Below, piece by piece: positions 60,880 through 64,000 of a DNA stretch of 64,000 nucleotides. The position numbers and the translations under genes are program-made. The DNA is from Lachnospiraceae bacterium (GTDB lineage: Bacteria; Bacillota; Clostridia; Lachnospirales; Lachnospiraceae). The notes below the pieces were generated by a model that saw nothing but the letters and a program-made list of their open reading frames with translations, did no database searches and was not told the origin of the DNA. The stretch's first letter is position 1; every line of letters begins with the position of its first letter. The stretch covers positions 161,884 through 225,883 of the forward strand of contig WSLY01000001.1 of the NCBI GenBank assembly GCA_013316825.1, written 5' to 3'.

Positions 60880-61644
60880 CTATTGCAGCAGCGCCAGTAT
60901 GCGCAGAATACATGCCTGCGGCAATAGCTTTACCGCAAGCTGAAAAGCTTTCATAGGGACTCCCGGAACCGATATATCCTGTTTGTTGTAGGAAGCACGA
61001 AGCGCTGCGGATACACATTTTTCAGCAGTAATCATAACCAGTTTTTTTACGGCAAGCCTACTGCCGTATTGTTCTGCAATATCAAAAAATTCCGTGTAAA
61101 CAGGCCCGGGACAGACAGCGGTTACATAAATCCCCCTGTAGTGCAGCTCTGCATGTAAGGCCCTTGACAGGCTGAGTACATAAGATTTTGTCGCCGCGTA
61201 TACCGCAAAATCAGGCTGCGGCAGAAACGCGGCAGAGGAAGCCATTTGGATAATTCTGCTTCCCCGCGCCATGTACGGCAGCGTAATATACGTCATTTTG
61301 GTTAGGGCTTCACAGTTGACGAAAAGCATTTCCGTCTGCTCTTCTAAGGGAATATCCTCAAATGCGCCCAAAAGTCCAAAGCCGGCGGCATTAATCAACA
61401 TGCGGACCGTCACGTCCGATTCCTCCAAAAGCTTTTCAAAATCGTCCATCGCATATTCGTCGGTTACATCCATGGTAATCAGTCTCGTTGCATGTTCCAT
61501 CACCTGTGCAACCTCTAAGAGCCTGTCTTCTCTGCGGGCTATCAGCCAGAATTCGTCGATGTTGGAAAACGCTGTGTCCATCTGCAGGGCAAATTCCTGT
61601 CCGATTCCTGAGGATGCACCTGTAATAATAATAATATTTTTCAT
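60880..61644 (-). CDS. Short-chain dehydrogenase/reductase
   Basis: A 254-residue classical SDR. The NAD(P) site is ITGASSGIGQEFALQMD near residue 8. VDVTDEY-type acidic positions follow, then INAAGFGLLGAF (N-A-G), SSAAFLPQPDFAVYAATKSY with the catalytic Ser and the Y-x-x-x-K pair, and CPGPVYTEFFD. An RxxR after the second strand (WLIARREDRL) suggests NADPH. The substrate is unknown. The C-terminal segment (PMKAFQLAVKLLPQACILRI) is hydrophobic and may touch membrane. The start overlaps the YgiQ stop. Confidence 0.9.
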   Translation of the reverse strand: MKNIIIITGASSGIGQEFALQMDTAFSNIDEFWLIARREDRLLEVAQVMEHATRLITMDVTDEYAMDDFEKLLEESDVTVRMLINAAGFGLLGAFEDIPLEEQTEMLFVNCEALTKMTYITLPYMARGSRIIQMASSAAFLPQPDFAVYAATKSYVLSLSRALHAELHYRGIYVTAVCPGPVYTEFFDIAEQYGSRLAVKKLVMITAEKCVSAALRASYNKQDISVPGVPMKAFQLAVKLLPQACILRILALLQ

Positions 61645-63545
61645 TATGATTCCGCCTTTCTTTTCTTTTTGTGAACATTTCTAATTGTTTTTTTTCGTTT
61701 TTCCCTGTTCGGTTTTTCTTGTTTTTTCCCGCTTCCTTTTTGTGCCCCTTTTGCGCAAGGCACCAGACAATGTTTTCCGTAACCTATCAAATCCTCTCTT
61801 TTTGCTGCCCGAAGCGCTTCGCATACCAATTCATAATTTTTCGGATTTCGGTATTGAATCAGGGCGCGCTGCATCGCCTTTTCGTGGGGGTTTTTGCATA
61901 CATATACCGGACTCATATCCCGCGGGTCTATCCCCGTATAGTACATAACGGTAGAAACGGTTGACGACGTTGGGTAAAAATCCTGCACCTGCTCAGGCAT
62001 ATAACCCAAATCCCGCAAGTACTCGGCAAGTTCTACGGCCTCCTTTAAGGTAGATCCCGGGTGGGAAGACATCAAATACGGCACCAGATACTGCTTTAAT
62101 CCAAGCTGTTCATTCAGGCGCTTATACTTTTCCATAAACCTCTTGTAAACGGCGTTTTCCGGCTTTCCCATGCGCCGAAGAACTTTGTCGGAAATATGCT
62201 CCGGCGCCACCTTAAGCTGACCGCTTACGTGGAACTGCACCAGTTCCCGAAAAAAACTGTCGTCGGCGTCGGCAAGCAAATAGTCAAACCGGATGCCGGA
62301 ACGGATAAATACTTTTTTTACTCTAGGCAGCGCCCTCAGCTTCCGAAGAAGGGCAAGATAATCCGAATGTTCTGCTCTTAGGTTTTTGCAAGGGGAAGGA
62401 AAAAGACACTGCTTGTTCTTGCAAACCCCGCTTTTCAACTGTTTTTCACAGGAGGGATGCCTAAAATTGGCAGTTGGTCCGCCAACATCATGAATATATC
62501 CTTTAAAATCCTTGTCCTCTGTCAGAAGCTTTGCTTCTGCGAGAATGGATTCATGGCTTCTTGTCTGTACGATGCGCCCCTGATGAAAGGTCAGGGCACA
62601 AAAGCTGCAGCCGCCAAAACATCCTCTGTTGCTGATTAAAGAAAATTTTATCTCCGAAATAGCAGGAACGCCCCCTCTTTCCTCATAAGAGGGATGATAC
62701 GCGCGCATATAAGGAAGCTCGTAAACAGCGTCCATTTCCTCCGTACACAAGGGCGGCTGCGGCGGATTCTGTACTACATAGGTGCCGCCTGCATATGCCT
62801 CCACCAGCGCTTTGCCGGTAAAAGGGTCTGTGTTTTCATATTGTACGGCAAAGCTTTCCGCGTATTTTGCCGGATTTTCTTTCATTGTGTCGTAGTCGGG
62901 AAGCCATATCCCATCATAGATATTTTCCGGTTTTTTCGTCTTGTAAACAGTCCCCTTGATAAAAGTAATATCGGATACGGCAATCCCGCTGTCCAAGGCT
63001 TCCGCAAGCTCCACGATGCTCTTCTCGCCCATCCCGTAGGAAATCACATCTGCCTGTGAATCCAAAAGAACAGAACGTTTGAATTTGTTGGACCAGTAAT
63101 CGTAATGCGCCATTCTTCTAAGACTTGCTTCAATGCCGCCAATGATAATAGGAACATCTTTGTAGGTTTTTCGAATCAGGTTTCCATATACAACCGTCGC
63201 ATAATCGGGGCGCATTCCGGCTTTTCCGCCCGGGGTATACGCATCCTGGCTTCTTCTCTTTTTGGAAACAGAATAATGATTGACCATACTGTCCATATTG
63301 CCGGCGCTTATCAAAAAAGCAAGTCTGGGCTTTCCCAGTACAGTGATGCTTGCATCGTTCTTCCAATCCGGCTGTGAAATAATACCGACACGATATCCGT
63401 GCGCTTCTAAAACCCTGCTGATAACAGCGTGCCCAAAAGAAGGATGGTCTACGTAAGCGTCTCCGATAACGTAGACAAAATCAAGCTGTTCTATATTTCT
63501 TTCTTCCATATCCTGCCGGCATACGGGCAAAAAACCGTCGTACAA
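61644..63545 (-). CDS. ygiQ: YgiQ family radical SAM protein
   Basis: A 633-residue protein of the YgiQ family, function unknown. It starts at TTG 63545, eight bases after AGGAGG; the ATG at 63549 is out of frame. The conserved N-terminus is FLPVCRQDMEERNIEQLDFV and YVIGDAYVDHPSFGHAVISR, so the TTG start gives the full domain. The radical SAM cluster uses Cys309, Cys313 and Cys316 (NRGCFGGCSFCALTFHQGR). KVAPEHISDKVLRRMGKP and QVQDFYPTSSTVSTVMYYTG are also typical. The C-terminal tail (about 605-633) is strongly basic. Confidence 0.93.
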   Translation of the reverse strand: MYDGFLPVCRQDMEERNIEQLDFVYVIGDAYVDHPSFGHAVISRVLEAHGYRVGIISQPDWKNDASITVLGKPRLAFLISAGNMDSMVNHYSVSKKRRSQDAYTPGGKAGMRPDYATVVYGNLIRKTYKDVPIIIGGIEASLRRMAHYDYWSNKFKRSVLLDSQADVISYGMGEKSIVELAEALDSGIAVSDITFIKGTVYKTKKPENIYDGIWLPDYDTMKENPAKYAESFAVQYENTDPFTGKALVEAYAGGTYVVQNPPQPPLCTEEMDAVYELPYMRAYHPSYEERGGVPAISEIKFSLISNRGCFGGCSFCALTFHQGRIVQTRSHESILAEAKLLTEDKDFKGYIHDVGGPTANFRHPSCEKQLKSGVCKNKQCLFPSPCKNLRAEHSDYLALLRKLRALPRVKKVFIRSGIRFDYLLADADDSFFRELVQFHVSGQLKVAPEHISDKVLRRMGKPENAVYKRFMEKYKRLNEQLGLKQYLVPYLMSSHPGSTLKEAVELAEYLRDLGYMPEQVQDFYPTSSTVSTVMYYTGIDPRDMSPVYVCKNPHEKAMQRALIQYRNPKNYELVCEALRAAKREDLIGYGKHCLVPCAKGAQKGSGKKQEKPNREKRKKTIRNVHKKKRKAES

Positions 63546-63575
63546 TCATTTCACCTCCTGTCAGTCGCTCCTATT

Positions 63576-64000
63576 TTATAGCAATTCTTCATAGCTTTCT
63601 ATAAAGAAATCGGCAAGCCGGCGTTTTTCCTCTCGTATGTCGGCGGAATAGACATCTTCCACGGCACAGACCTGCATTCCTGCATTTTTTCCTGCCTGTA
63701 TGCCGGGCAGAATGTCTTCAAACACCAGACATTTTTCAGGGTTTACCCCAAGGGCTTTCGCCACGGCCAGATAAATATCCGGCGCAGGCTTTCCTTTGTT
63801 TACTTCACATGCCGTCATCACACAGGAAAAATACCGGCGCAGGGAAAGCGCCTCGGCAGCACTTTCTACAAGTGTTTTGGAATTGCTGGTGGCGATGCCG
63901 AGTTTTATCCCCAGTTCTTTGCAATATTCTAAAAATTCCGGCGCTTTCTCCTTAAACGGCACCTCGTTTCTATATTTATCGCCTGCCATTTCATTCCAGT
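63576..64000 (-). CDS. HAD family hydrolase, beta-phosphoglucomutase-like (N-terminus outside window)
   Basis: The open frame continues past the window end, so the N-terminal DxDGT nucleophile motif is not visible. What is seen: motif II GIATSNSKTLVESAAEAL, motif III lysine GKPAPDIYLAVAKALGVNPE, and motif IV CLVFEDILPGIQAGKNAGMQ. This is the subfamily I HAD pattern with a helical cap, as in beta-phosphoglucomutase or phosphatases of sugar phosphates. Exact substrate unknown. It is co-directional with ygiQ, 30 bases upstream of its start. Confidence 0.85.
   Translation of the reverse strand, partial: WNEMAGDKYRNEVPFKEKAPEFLEYCKELGIKLGIATSNSKTLVESAAEALSLRRYFSCVMTACEVNKGKPAPDIYLAVAKALGVNPEKCLVFEDILPGIQAGKNAGMQVCAVEDVYSADIREEKRRLADFFIESYEELL

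Noticed and set aside
63481..63549. Short ORF from ATG 63549 as the true start after the AGGAGG
   Set aside because: It is out of frame, ends after about 22 codons, and the TTG at 63545 gives the conserved YgiQ N-terminus with better spacing.

Overview
The window looks like a low-to-middle GC Gram-positive chromosome from the Clostridia, most likely a Lachnospiraceae member. The signs are dense same-strand operons with AGGAGG-type ribosome sites, frequent TTG/GTG starts, a short-form HisG with a separate HisZ, an L27 with the N-terminal extension that Prp removes, a DUF4321 gene beside radC and mreBCD, MinCDE together with SepF, and Gram-positive type LexA boxes. Almost everything is core chromosome. 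I see no rRNA, tRNA, CRISPR array, insertion sequence or prophage, and no gene-free stretch exceeds 300 bases.

Layout. Bases 1-41,160 are all on the + strand. First come flavoproteins (1-1986), a proline operon proB-DUF896-formyl-THF ligase-proA (2132-5153), an unrecognised lipoprotein, pepT, miaB and a SulP transporter. Mismatch repair and tRNA modification follow (mutS-mutL-miaA, a GNAT and a PLP lyase). A long envelope cluster runs from 19.3 to 30 kb: DUF4321, radC, mreBCD, PBP2, minCDE, rodA, mgsA and a D,D-carboxypeptidase. A second division block holds a P-loop protein, a membrane-anchored adaptor, YggS and SepF. Then come aroB, lspA, a RluD-type synthase, a cytidylate-kinase-like gene, the ribosomal block rplU-prp-rpmA-obgE, and yhbY-nadD-yqeK-rsfS, closed by a bidirectional terminator.

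From 41.2 to 47 kb the strands alternate. lexA faces a LysM gene of YneA type across a region with four LexA-box-like sites. A tyrosine recombinase is translationally coupled to a TtcA-like ATPase on the minus strand, and an AI-2E family transporter and dtd lie on the plus strand.

From 47 to 64 kb all genes are on the minus strand: a Nudix hydrolase, RNase G, a DUF2344/radical-SAM pair, a small membrane protein, a compact his operon (hisZ-G-D-B-IE) with a consensus-like promoter, recU overlapping a RluA-type synthase, a two-TM protein, a membrane HD-GYP protein, an SDR, YgiQ and a partial HAD phosphatase.

The most interesting points are: an HD-GYP protein whose outside domain resembles a family 2 carbohydrate-binding module; a HisIE fused to a HisF-like barrel that seems to have lost its catalytic Asp; an MreB with a rewritten phosphate-2 loop; PBP2 with an insertion of about 250 residues; and the SOS control region. 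All family assignments come from reading motifs by eye, without database searches.
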